DNA of 64,000 bases, taken from assembly GCF_950023065.1 (NCBI RefSeq), contig NC_088678.1:11088580-11152579 (forward strand), read 5' to 3'. Under the pieces are notes generated by a model. The model was not told where the DNA came from, ran no database searches, and saw nothing but the letters and a program-made list of their open reading frames with translations. Positions 37,801-50,100 of this stretch are shown piece after piece; within the stretch, counting starts at the first letter, position 1; every line of letters starts with the position of its first letter. The position numbers and the translations under genes were made by a program. The DNA comes from Planococcus citri (lineage: Eukaryota; Arthropoda; Insecta; Hemiptera; Pseudococcidae).

Positions 37801-39157
37801 TCGATTCGAACGCGGTCAACGGGTCGTAAAAGTTGTCTTCAACTTCAGCATTGGCAAATTTTTTCACTGAGGAATAAATTTAGATAAATCTAAGTACAGA
37901 ATTTGTGAAAATTACTCACTCAGAATCAAACCGAATGCCAAGTCCAAACCGTACAGAGTATTCGAATACTCAATACGAATTTTGTGTAACTGGTCCTCCG
38001 GATTTGCTGTCGTCGTACTCGAGTATTCTGAGCGCTGAAGTGGATCTGATTCTTCAGAGTATTCCTCCTTGTTTCCGATCATCGCCTTATGAATCGCCGT
38101 ACGAATAATAAACTCCTTCATGGTATCTTTGAATTCCTCCTTGTTTTTGATCGTCAACATACGATTATGAAAAAACTCCTCCGGGCTTTCTGAGAATAAT
38201 TCATCGTCGTAAAACTCGTCATTGCTGTCTGGGTATTCCTCCTTGTCTTCGATTGTCACCATACCTTGAGAAAAGTCCTCATAGCTGGTGATATTTGCAC
38301 AATTTAATTCGATCAACGCGTAAATGTAGTAGAACATTTCCAGCAGTACAAATACCACGCAAATTATTAATAAGGGACTGGAAGGTTTTCTCTGAAAGCG
38401 AAATGGAAAAAATTAGCAACATTGCAAGGTATCTATGATAAGCTATAATAAGAATAATAATTAAATAAAAGCAGTTTCTAAGTATACGAAAATTTCACAA
38501 AACTCACTTTAATGATCGTTAAAGTAGCAGCAAGGAATACCAAAATTTCCACCACTCGACTCGACATGCGTGCTATGTAAATATTCGAAGCCATGGAATA
38601 TTCTAAATAGAAAAAAAAAGTTTACTGCTGGTGGTTGCTAGGTTGAAAAAAAATCATCTTGGTACTCAGTTACTCACCTAAGAGATAAGAGTAAATCGGG
38701 TCATCTTTCGAAATTATGCTATACCAGGACTCCAGTACATCGAGGATCTATTGAAAAAACATAACAAAAATTAGTAATTGCTCATTTGGATTGATTTATA
38801 CTTAGGTACGAGATTAAAATAACATAGTATAGTGTATGTAGATAATAAGATGATTGACAAGCAAGGAAAGATGAATTCAAATTAATAATTTGTCATTTCA
38901 AATTCATTTATTTACATTTGATTAGGGTATATTATTAAGTCCTCCACATCTATCTATCCATAAACAGAAATTTACAGGGTAAGATTTACCAGAATTGATC
39001 AAATTCTAAATAAAATGCTCGACAAAATATGAAAACAAAAAAAAATAAAAGTATCGTCAGTAGAGGTAGAGGTACTCACCAAATTAACGTAAAGTAAGAC
39101 ATGAGCAACAGTCAGTAAAGATTTTCCGCAACAAGCTTTTATCATTGCACAAGCCAT
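34865..39157 (-). CDS. Four-pass membrane protein, subfamily B, copy B2 (complete)
   Basis: Five exons: 39157-39080, 38747-38678, 38602-38508, 38391-37920 and 35145-34865, phases 0, 1, 0, 1, open for 331 codons. The N terminus again has Cys-Cys-Gly-Lys. TM1 is at about 12-30, TM2 at 60-80, TM3 at 86-108 and TM4 at 227-250. The TM3-TM4 loop, about 115 residues, is acidic with an Asn-Ile-Thr sequon and ends in the same Ser-Glu-Tyr-Ser-Ser-Thr-Thr-Thr stretch as B1. The tail is about 80 residues long, with several Pro/Tyr pairs and an ending of Val-Asn-Gly-Val-Gly-Ser-Asn. Exon 5 and exon 4 are separated by a 2.8-kb intron with the AT-rich array. B2 is nearest to B1. The function is unknown. Confidence 0.8.
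35470..37530. repeat. Degenerate AT-rich minisatellite-like array in B2 intron 4
   Basis: About 2 kb of the same unit type as in B1 and B3 intron 4. A shorter direct duplication lies within it: GAGTTTAACAC plus TTTATGATGTAGGA-like sequence at about 36140 and again at about 36300, each followed by GACAAAGCGAGTTTTGGAA or similar. Opposite-strand open frames are by-products of the composition. Confidence 0.65.
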
Positions 39158-39449
39158 TTCTTCGAATTTACACACAACAGCAAGAGCACCCAAAACACGA
39201 AATCCAAAAAATGCGAACGTTGGACCAGTAATCGTAAATCAAAGTTGTATAATTTAATTAAAATATTCTCACTTTTGTTTAAAAAAAACGATATACTCGT
39301 ACTACTGATGTTCATATCAGAATGAACAAGGAGAATGACGAATGACTGAATGAGGCGATTAAATTGACGATGCAACGTATCAAGTACTCGATCACACGAT
39401 CATTATCAGACGTAACTGCAGGTTAGGACTTGAAGTTGCATGGTGATAG

Positions 39450-39505
39450 ACGATAGTTGACTGATCTTCGGGTAAGGGAGCCAAGGGAGGGTATATTTAT
39501 ATCTT
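39450..39505 (-). promoter_or_regulatory. Core promoter of B2
   Basis: On the minus strand, TATAAATA (39501-39494) is followed about 32-39 bases later by TCAGTCAACTATCG (initiator adenine near 39462). The arrangement and flanking bases match B1. The untranslated leader would be about 305 bases. Confidence 0.55.
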
Positions 39506-39510
39506 TATCG

Positions 39511-40574
39511 ATGTAGTACGGTGAGTCATAATCTTGTAACCCACCTTTTTTGATGAAATGAAGCAATTAATTACTCTTCTTACAATTGCCCATACTTAAT
39601 AGTACATAAGTACATATAAAAAAGGAACCTGAGTAATTCTCAAAAAAAAGGTCAATTTTGATGTGCATAATTTTGAAAAACAAAAATCATTTTTTTGGAA
39701 AATTTCAAGTGGGAATCATTTGTATACTTAAGTAGGTGTCCCAGATCCCTTCTCTATAGTGTTAGCCTCAATTCAATCCCCCCCCCCACTATGGGCCCTG
39801 GCCGGCCCCCCTAAAACGGCGATAATTAGGATTCGACCCTCATCGATGTGTAATACCTACTTATGTCAATTGATATGTTTTCGAGGTCGATTTTTTTTCG
39901 TAAAAAATCAGGGTAAAAAACAACGAAAAATCTAATGAAAGTAGTTCAGAGCTCCTAATGGGCTGTTCGAAAATAAAATCGCAGCTTGGTTTTATTCTAG
40001 ATTCAGGTTCAGGTACTCTGATGTTGCTTAAGATTTCAGTGTGGGTTCTGTAGGATATCAAGTACATATGTAGGTGAAATCGAAATCATTGGGGAAGTTT
40101 TTTTTTTCAGTTACCTACCTAATTGAAAACGTCCATTGTCATATGCCAACCTTCAGAACATCTATTTAGGGCATTTCAAAGTCAATTGAGAATAGTTTCA
40201 AAAATATTTGCCAATAATTTCAAAAGTTCAAAGCTTGGCTTTTTTAAAACTCGATTTTCAAAACTTCAAAGCTTGCAAGCATTGTTACGGTAGGTAGGTA
40301 GTAGGTAGAGGTACCCACTATCCAGGTATTCACAACAATGAACTTTTCGTGATGAGATTCACAAAACCATGGAGGAGAGGATGCGAGTAGGAGGACCCAA
40401 ATGTATGTACTTGAATAATGTTAAATGTGGTATGGCCTGAATACAGAATAGCTACACGTATAAACTTACATATTTTTTTTTGGATCCAACTTCTTTTCAC
40501 CATAATATAGCCCCCAACGACCTTCAAAATTTCTGAAATATTGAAAAACGTGAAGTCGTGAAATTGAATTTTTA
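39511..40574. other. Beta spacer upstream of B2
   Basis: Part of this stretch (about 39546-40184) has no counterpart upstream of B1, but its first part resembles the region upstream of B3 near 52440-52510. From about 40185 it aligns with 25590-26060. It is non-coding and no clear element ends were found. Confidence 0.45.
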
Positions 40575-42275
40575 GTCGGGGGCTCGCTTAAGGATCAATT
40601 GCACCCCCATACCCATCCTCTGGGACAACTTTTTTCTTAAAGGAGGAGTCCTAAGGAACATTTCTAGCCCTTGTCCTCAAAAAAAAAAGGTGGCCCTACT
40701 TATAAAATGGCGGCCATTTTGATTGACAGGTCAGCCGAAATCGCAGATTTTGCGTTCCAACAAAGGACTTGCACGAAACATTTTTAAACTGTACAAAGGT
40801 AGAATGAGAGAGCAGGCAAAAATTTATCACCTGTCAAAATTTCAAGTGCTAAAGTGTCTTTTTCGACTTTTCGTGAATTTTTAAAAATCAAATTTTAGCC
40901 AAAAATAGGTACTTAGGTAAGTATGGGGAAAAATTTGGGATATACCCTATTTTCGACCTGCCAAATCGATTGGAAACTGTTTCAAACCGTTTTAAGCAGT
41001 TCTGGAGCCTCCAGTATATTTTTGAAACTTGAAATTTCCCAAGAATTTCATCAAATGGAGATGGAAAGCCGAATAAATTTCCCTCTGAAGACGACTTCAG
41101 ATGGGTTAGAGTCATTTTAGAGCCTCTAGTGACTTTTTGAATGGTTTCATGGGGCTTTTAGGGAAATTAAAATTTCCAAAAAGTAGCTGGAAGCTTCAAA
41201 ACCTCTTGAAACCACCATGCAGTCCACTTCATAGTGTATTGAAATTAGTTTGCAGAGTAAATTTCGGCTTTCCAACTCCATTTTAAGAAATCTGGGGGAA
41301 ATTTCAAGTTTTAAAAATCTACTGGAACTTGGAAGGCTCCAGTAATTTCCAAAAATTGCCGGAGCTCCAAAACGACTTTTAATTCACCTGTAGTCGACTT
41401 CTTAGCGTATTGAAATTAGTTTGCAGAATGGATTTCGGATTTCCAACTCCATTTAATGAAATCTGGGAAAATTTTAAGTTTTAAAAATCTACTGGAAAGC
41501 TCCAGTAATTTCCAAAAAATTGCTGGGGCTCCAAAACGACTTTTAATTCACCTGTAGTAGACTTCTTAGCGTATTGAAATTAGTTTCCAGAATGAATTTC
41601 GGCTTTCCAAATCCATTTGATGAAATTTTTGGGAAACTTCAAATTTTAAAAATCTACTAGAGGCTCCAGTAATTTTCAAAAAGTTGCTGGAGGCTCCAAA
41701 ACGACTTGTAATTCGCCTGCAGTCGACTTCTTAGCGTATTGAAATTAATTTGCAGAATTAATTTCGGCTGTGCAACTCCATTTGATGAAATTTTTGGTAA
41801 ATTTCAAGTTTCAAAAATATACTGGAGGCTCCAGAACTGTTTAAAACGATTTGAAACGGTTTCCAATCGATTTGGCAGGTCGAAAATAGGGCACTTCCCA
41901 AATTTCAGAGTTCAAAGTCAATTTGGTAAGATTTTGATTGTTTCCCATATTTTTGGCCAAAATTTGATTTTCAAAAATTCACCAAAATCGAAAAACGCAC
42001 TTTAGCGCTTGAAATTTCGACAGGTGATAAATTTTTGCCTGATTATTCGACCTACCGTTGTACAGTTTGAAAATTTTCGTGCAAGTCCTTTGTTGGAACG
42101 CAAAATCTGCGATTTCGGCTGACCTGTCAATCAAAAAATGGCGGCCACTTTGTAAGTAGGGCCACTTTTTTCTTGAGGACAAGGGCTAAAAATGTTCCTT
42201 AGGACTCCCCCTTAGGAAAAAATTTGTCCTAGAGGATCCCAGGAGGGTGCAATTGATCCTTAGCGGGCCCCCGAC
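40575..42275. mobile_element. Foldback DNA transposon, subfamily II, copy 4
   Basis: The element is 1701 bp, within one base of copy 1 in length. Its termini GTCGGGGGCTCGCTTAAGG and the complement mirror each other, with TA on both sides (40573-40574, 42276-42277). The left arm has a small TAGG-type insertion near 40905. The unfilled site is seen upstream of B1 at about 26020. It is non-coding. Confidence 0.87.
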
Positions 42276-42311
42276 TACCTCTTCACTTTCAAGAAAAATA
42301 ATCGTTTGAAG

Positions 42312-42899
42312 ATGGAAAGGTGCTGGAGGCAGTTGATGGGGATCAATAAAAAATCCGACGTCATATTCGTGTTCAGCGTCACCAAAAACATATAATTCGA
42401 TACCTCACATGCCCTTGATTTTTTTTCGAAAGTTTGGCCCAATTTTGGGGGAGGGGGCAGAAGATCCCATCTCGAAAATTGAATATTTCGAAAAAACATC
42501 ATAAGGCACATCTATGAAAATTTTTTCAGGATTTTAAATTGTAGATTCCGTTTACAGCGCCATTTTCAAATTTAAACTTTCGATTTGAACGTTCAACTTT
42601 CAATTTTTGAAGATTTGAAAATGGTTGAAAAGTTCAAAATTCAATGCCCTTTTGATCTGTGAAGTCAGTTTTGATCAAAGTATCATAGTTTTGGAGGAAT
42701 GCGCTGCTGAAGTTGAGTACCTCGAGACAATGTGAAAATAATGGAAGCCCCCAACCCGCCCTCTGAGGGGATGAGACCAAACTGATTGCGGTTTTCTTAC
42801 TTAGTGAGTGAGTAGATATTGTAAAACAAATTTGAGTGAAATCGAGAGACATGACTTTCAAAATTGGAATTTTTTGGTTGAATAGACATGGAATGACCC
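42312..42899. mobile_element. Foldback element, GGGTCATTCC family, half copy
   Basis: The right end ACATGGAATGACCC is intact, and the body aligns with the right half of the element at 26074. The left half is missing: the sequence joins spacer at about 42311 (ATAATCGTTTGAAGA, which in the B1 spacer precedes the whole element). The position shows that the insertion predates the B1/B2 duplication and was later truncated. Confidence 0.72.
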
Positions 42900-44184
42900 T
42901 GAATTGAAAAAATTAACGAATTTTAATTTTTTTGCCATGAGTGTAATTTTTATCAACTTTTTCATGAAATACGTCAGAAAGAGGTCAAAATAAGACCACT
43001 GAATAAATTCAAACTTTTTTTGATGTTTGGAATTGAAAATTGAATTTTTGTGAAGTTTGAACCATAAGTAGGTAGGTACTCATATCATACAATTTTTTTA
43101 ATCTTCGCAAAATTTTGAAAACAATTGGGGGGGGGAGAGGAAGCTTTGAAGAGTTCAAATCGAAAAAAATGAGTTAATATTCGTATATTCAGCGCCCTCG
43201 AAAACATGCAAAATGATATGTCACAATATATTTGACATTTTTGTTGCATTTCGAACAAAACTTGGGGGCTTCGGACCTCCCCATGGTTTCAAAGATCTTA
43301 TCACAAAAAGCTCATAGGTAGTTGTAAGTATTACGGAAATTAAAAATGTACGCTTCGTGGATTTTTTCAACATTTTCAAATTACAGATCAAAATATTGGA
43401 AACATTTGAGCATGGAAAAAATTTCAAATGAAATTTTTGCTGAATATTTTTCAAAAAAATCATGGGAATCTATTACTCCAAGAATTTACGTAAGTGTATA
43501 CTCACCTATGTACCTATAATTTTTCAAAAACGTTGTGATCGATATTTTCGACTAGACAGTTTTAAAACAAAAGTTACACATGTACTCACGAATTTACAAC
43601 AATAGGTATATTATTTATTATATTTGAAAAAATTTATTGTAGATAATAATTATGCTTTAATCTTGACTTTTCAAACAACGAGAGGATCTACTTCCAAATT
43701 ACAAAGCAAATAGGTAAAATTATTGAAAAAAGTCTACTAAAATTACCTTCGGTGCATGGATCAAACAAAATCCAACCAAATTAATAAAAAAATTAAAAAA
43801 ATAGGAAAATTGCTTAAATGATACGATAAAAACTAATCAAAAAAATAGTTACTCAAGAGATTCAACTGCAATCTCTACAAAACGACATCGAATATCTTGA
43901 AAATAAAACAAGTTAGGAACCTATGAAAAATAACGAAAATTACAATGAAACAATTTAATAAGATAACCTACGTCATTTATTAAGTAAATACTTAGATATT
44001 ATTTACATGAAAAAAAATGAATGATAAAAAAAAACAAAAATCAAAAAATCAAAACAAAAAAATGGGAAATCTTCAGCATACTTATACGAAATTAAGAACA
44101 AAATCAATAAAAATCACATTCGTAGAGACTCAACCGCAATCTCTAAAAAGACTAATGTACCTTCGAAAAGTCACGAATAATCAA
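42900..44184. other. 3' flank of B3
   Basis: From about 43080 this aligns with the common 3' flank (near 8770 and 27790). The 42900-43050 part also resembles the central part of the palindrome at 48335 (near CATGAAATACGTCAGAAAG). It is non-coding. Confidence 0.45.
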
Positions 44185-47100
44185 TCAATTGTACCGAACT
44201 CCACTCACAGAAGGGTGAGCAGGATATTGAAGATATGGTGGGGAATTGGGATAGGAATTGAGATGAGTATGAGGTTGGATGAACTGGGCAGCATTCCTTT
44301 CAACATTATAATGGACATGTTGAGAAGTTATTTGTTTCAATTCAACAACGCTGCTGTAAATCACCATCGCTGAGTAGGCTTTAAAAACTGAAATATGAAA
44401 CCAATTTACGGAGTGATTAAATTGATAATTAAGAGTAGGTATGTATAAATAGTATCGTATCTACATAATTATGTGATGATTGAAATTTTATCATTTCTAG
44501 TGTCTATTGAATTAATGATAGATTTGTAACTTTTAATTTTTAAATCAATTTTTAATCGTGTTTAAGGATAAGTATTCTATTTTTGCCAATTTTTCAAATT
44601 TTACTGGAAATTCGGTTTTCTGTAATTTTAAATGATTCTAACGCTGAATTTTAGTGAAATTGTCTTCGATTTTTACGTAATTTTCAATGATTTTAATGGG
44701 GTTTTTGTGTTTTTATATGTGCCAATAAACCAGTATCAAACCACGTTTTATTAAATTTTGACAAATAAGTATCGTTCAAATTTAATTGATAAACTTACTA
44801 TGTTGATGCCTTGCTAAAACTTGTTAAAAACATTTTAAAAATACCACAAAACACCAGTCATTACGAAACTCGTAAAAATTGCACAAAACGTTATTAGAAT
44901 TAAAAAAAAAAAAAAAAAAACTGATAATATTTCAACAAACATGATTCAAATACCTACCTTCATAAAACTCGGGGCTCATACTCACGTTTTTTTTTCAAAG
45001 AAAACGTGATTTTGGTAGGTGACCAAAAATCTCGAAAAAATTGAGGATTTTTTTTTGTTGGAAATTTACAACAAAAAGCGAAGCGAATAATTTTAGAGAA
45101 AGGCTGGACTTTTTGTTAATTTCTTGCAAAATTTGAGCATTTTTCGAACAAATTGAGACTTTTCGATTTCGATTTCTTTTTTATTGCAGAAAGCTAGACT
45201 AGAATTTTGCACAGAAATGTGAAACTTTTTCGAAATTTTCGGCAAAAAAGTGAAATTTATTTGCAATTTTTACTAAAAAGCAATAGCTTAGAGTAATTTC
45301 TGGTAAAAATAAGCACGACTTTGACAGTTTAACAAAAAACAGCCCCATTTGAGAAGAAACATGGGATTTCTAGCACTTTTTAATTGAATGAATGAATAAA
45401 AAAATACCAGATTTTGACAATTTTATAGGTACTTATGCGGTTAAATGCAGGACTTTTTGGTAACTTCTGACCAAAACAAGAGACTTCTGGCTATAATTTC
45501 TGTGAAAAAGTGAAATCTTTTGACAATTTTCAGCGAAAATCTTAGGCAATATTGGAAATTTTTGGTAAAGAAGTTTTCTACAATTTATACTTCAAAAATA
45601 ATGTTAACAAAAAGCAAAATGTTTTCTCAATTAATGACCAAAAAAAAAAAACACTTTCTCGAATTTTTTGTCGAAGAATGAGACCTTTTCGCAATTTTTT
45701 AGTAGAAAACGAAACTTTTTGGAAATTTTTGGATAAACAGTAAGATTTTGACAATTTGAAAAAAAACAAGACTTTTTCAGCAATTTTTGAAGAAATGCAA
45801 AATTTTTGACATTAAAAAAATGTTTTGCAAAAAAACGAAAATGTTGAGTAGTCTTCGACAAAAACGAGATTTTTTTGATAATTTCGACTTATGGCAAGAT
45901 TTTTTGCTATTTTTGATCAAAAATGTGACAAAGGTGAGATCTTTTGACGATGTTTAGCAAAAATATGAAGCATTAATGGAATTGCTTCAAAAATCATGTT
46001 AGTAAAAAGCAAGTGTTTCTCAATTAATGGCAAAAAACCTCTTTCTCGAAACTTTCATTTTTTGTCGAAGAATGAGATTTTTTCGTAATTTTTTTGGTAG
46101 AAAACGAAACTTTTTGGACAAACAGTAAGCGATCTTGACAATTTTTTTTTTGGTATCAAGAAAACAAGTTTTTTATAGCAATTTTTAGAAATAGGTAAGC
46201 GAGAATATTGGCATTCAAAAAAATAAATAAATGAACTTTTTTTAAAAAAAATTTCAAAAAAGCGATAAGTTAATGTTGAGCATATTTTTTTACAAAAAAG
46301 AGATTTTTTCAACAATTTTGACTTACGGTGAGATTATAGTAATTTTCGGCCAAAAAGCAACCTTTTGTCAAATTCAAAAAAAGGCAGGACTTTTCGGTAT
46401 TTTCCAGAAAAAAGTGAGACTTGTAATTGTAAATTTTAGGTAAAAAATATGAAAATTATGGGAAATTTTAGACAAAAAATAGGCAATTTTGGCAATTATT
46501 GACAAAAAAGCTGACCTTTTGCACAATTTGACGCAAAAAAGGTGATATTTAATTTCATTAAAAGGAAGTTTTGGAAATTTTTAGTAGAAAGGCAAAACTT
46601 TATGACAACTAAGTACATATAATAAAAAAAAGTGAGAATTTTTGAGACATTTTGCAGAAAGCGTCTTTTATTAAAAGCGATTTTTTGAATAAAACATGAT
46701 ATACGAGTATGTACCTATTAAGAAACATTTTTTTCCTATTTTTCTCTCAAAAAGTTGGGCCAAGATTTGGAAAAGTCGAATTCTTGAAGTTTTATTTTAA
46801 AAAAGTAACTAACTTTAGTCACCAAAGTTTTGAAAAAATAACCAAAAGTTACTTTCCGTAACTTTTTTGAAAAGTAACCGAGCACGAGCCCTGTAAATCG
46901 TTGTTCAATCATGTTAAAATATAACCTTAAGTTACGTAAAAACAATCGAATTAAAATTATTCAAAATTTGTTAAAAAACAAAAAAAAAAAAAAAAAAGCA
47001 TTGTGATAAAAGCACATAAAGATGATACAAAAACAATTTTAAAAAAAGTAGGTAAGCATTGAAACCATCACAAATTTTGAGAAACCATCAATTAAACAGC

Positions 47101-50100
47101 AAAATTTTGCCAAGTTACAAAATCATCGAAATGAAAAAAAAAAGAATCCAAAAAAACCACACTACTTATGTAAAGAAATCATTGAAAATTAAAGTTATTA
47201 AAAACTGATGAAATGTTGACAGATTTTATCACCGCTTCAAATGGTTACAAAAATATGTTGGCAAATATTCTAATGAATTATTTCGATAATTTTCAAAATC
47301 CGTCAAAATTTGAAAAAAACAACTCTAAAAGCTCGTTCGCTTCTCAAATGAATAAAATTTCGATTCGAACACAGTCAGTACGGGTCATAAAAGTTGCATT
47401 CAACTTCAGCTTTTGGTAGAATTTTTTCACCAAGGAATAAAAAATACAGATAAATCTACGTAATTTTTGAAAATTACTTACTCAGGATCAAAGCGAATAA
47501 GAAGTCCAAAATGTATAGAGTAATCAAATAGATGTAACGTAATTCCCGAATAGCCTTATCCAATTTTTTTGTCGTATACAACTTATTCTCAAATCGATCA
47601 TTCTGAATCCCGAAGAGGATCTGACCCCAGAATCTCATAATCGACTCTGGCTTAGTACGATAAAACTCTTCAAAGCTGTGTTTGCAATTCAACTCGATCA
47701 ACGCATAAATGCAAAAGAACATTTCCAGCATTATAAATACCACACAAACGACTAATAAAGGACTGGAAGGTTTTCTCTGAAAGCGAAATGAAAAATTAGC
47801 AACATTGTTAGGTAAGTAGGTACATATGTACCTATGATTGATATACGTAAGAATATAATTATTAATTTAAAGCAGTTTCTGAATGAAAATTTCACAAACA
47901 AACTCACATTACGGATCGATATAATAGCGCCAAAGAAAATAAAAATTTCTACGATTCGATGCAACAATTGTGCTAATATATATCCATCGGAAGTCAGAAA
48001 ATCTAAATAAAAAAACAAAAATTTACTGCCAGTGGTACATAGTTCTGGTATTTTCACGAGTAAGTAGTCTTTATGACAAAATATATTTTTAGTTGAAAAA
48101 ATGAATCATCTACTCACCTAGGAGATACGAATCAATCGGATTGTAGTTCGAAGCTCCACTACGGGCACTACTCGTACTCGTATTCCACAATACCAGCACA
48201 TCGACGATCTATTGCAAAAACATAATAAAAATTATTTGAATTACCTACTCATTTGGATTGATTTACCAGCTTAAAATAAGGTTGATAATAACAACGTGGA
48301 AGGTGTAGGTAACTACGAGGAGGTAATAAGATGAGGGTCATTCCACGTCAATTGGACCAAAAAGTGGTAGGTGGGTTCGGCGATTTTTTTGAAATTTTTC
48401 CTGTGGAAAGACCTTCCGAAGGGATGACCAATGGCGCAAATCGCAGCCCTCTAGCCCATTTTTAACGGCAGCCAGGGGGTGTCAAAGTTTTCAGTGAACC
48501 TAAGATATCATCCATTTCAGCAGTGGATTGCTCGATAATCGCGATACCTACCGAAATGGAACTTTTCCCAATAGTTAGGGGTTTTGAAAGGCTTTTTGGT
48601 GATATCATAAAAATCAGTGTTGCCACTTTTTTTTGTACAAAAAATTAGCTCAAAAAGTTTCAAAACGAAGTTTTCATATCGTTCCGACTCTCAAAAATTC
48701 TAAAAATAATATATTATGGACAACTGTTCATGCTGAACAACATATTAAAAAATTGGGATGGTAACTTGTAACAAAGTCGATTTAAAAAAATTTAAACTTT
48801 GCGAAAAAAATGCGTTTTTTTGATTTAAAACATGAAAAAAAGTTTTGATTGGTAAAGTTGACCCATTTGACCCCTATTTTTAGGTATCTGTTGAAAAAGT
48901 TGAAAAACCCGCTTTCACTCAATAAAATGAACTCATCACAAAAAATCAAAATTTGAAAAAATTCAATTTTCAATTTCAAACATCAAAAAAAGTTTAAAGT
49001 TATTCAGTTGTCTTATTTTGACCACTTTCTGACCTATTTCATGAAAAAGTTGATAAAAATCTCACTCACAGCAAAAAAATAAAATTTGCTTTTTTTTGAA
49101 TTTTGATTTTTTTGTGATAAGTTAATTTCACCGAGTGAAGGGGTTTTTTCAACTTTTTCAACGGATACGTAAAAATAGGGGTCAAATGGGTCAACTTTAC
49201 CAATCAAAACTTTTTTTCATGTTTTAAATCAAAAAATCGCATTTTTTCGCAAAGTTTAAATTTTTTTAAATCGACTTTGTTACAAGTTACCATCCCAATT
49301 TTTTAATATGTTGTTCAGCATGAACAGTTGTCCATTATATTATTTTTAGAATTTTTGAGAGTCGGAACGATATGAAAACTACGTTTTGAAACTTTTTGAG
49401 CTAATTTTTTGTACAAAAAAAAGTGGCAACACTGATTTTTATGATATCACCAAAAAGCCTTTCAAAACCCTTAACTATTGGGAAAAGTTCCATTTCGGTA
49501 GGTATCGCGGTAATCGAGCAATCCACTGCTGAAATGGATGATATTTTAGGTTCAAAGAAAACTTTGACAACCCCTGGCTGCCGTTAAAAATGGGCTAGAG
49601 GGCTGCGATTTGCGCCATTGGTCATCCCTTCGGAAGGTCTTTCTACAGGAAAAATTTCAAAAAAATCGCCGAACCCACCTACCACTTTTTGGTCCAATTG
49701 ACGTGGAATGACCCATGAATGACAGCTTTGGCAGGCAACATGAATTCAAAATAATTTCAAATTTATATTCATCAAGTATTCACATTTGACTGTTATCAAG
49801 TCCTCGTCCTCATCACCATATCCATAAAGCGAAATTTACAGGGTAAGTATAAGTCAGTGTTGAGAACCGTTTGGATTTGAATTGGTTGTGATGGTTGTGG
49901 TTTTCAGAACCTTTGAAAATAAGTGGTTCTGGTTTCGGTTCTCAAAAGGTTCCCAGTTGTGGCTTTGAAACGGTTTTGTTTTGGTTCCAAAAGATACCTT
50001 TCACATTGTTCTTCCAAAATGGTTCTCAGTTCTTCTCAAACTCAAACGGTTCTGGTGGTTCCTTTTACTCCTTCTTTGATATTTTGCTGGTGGTGCTGGT

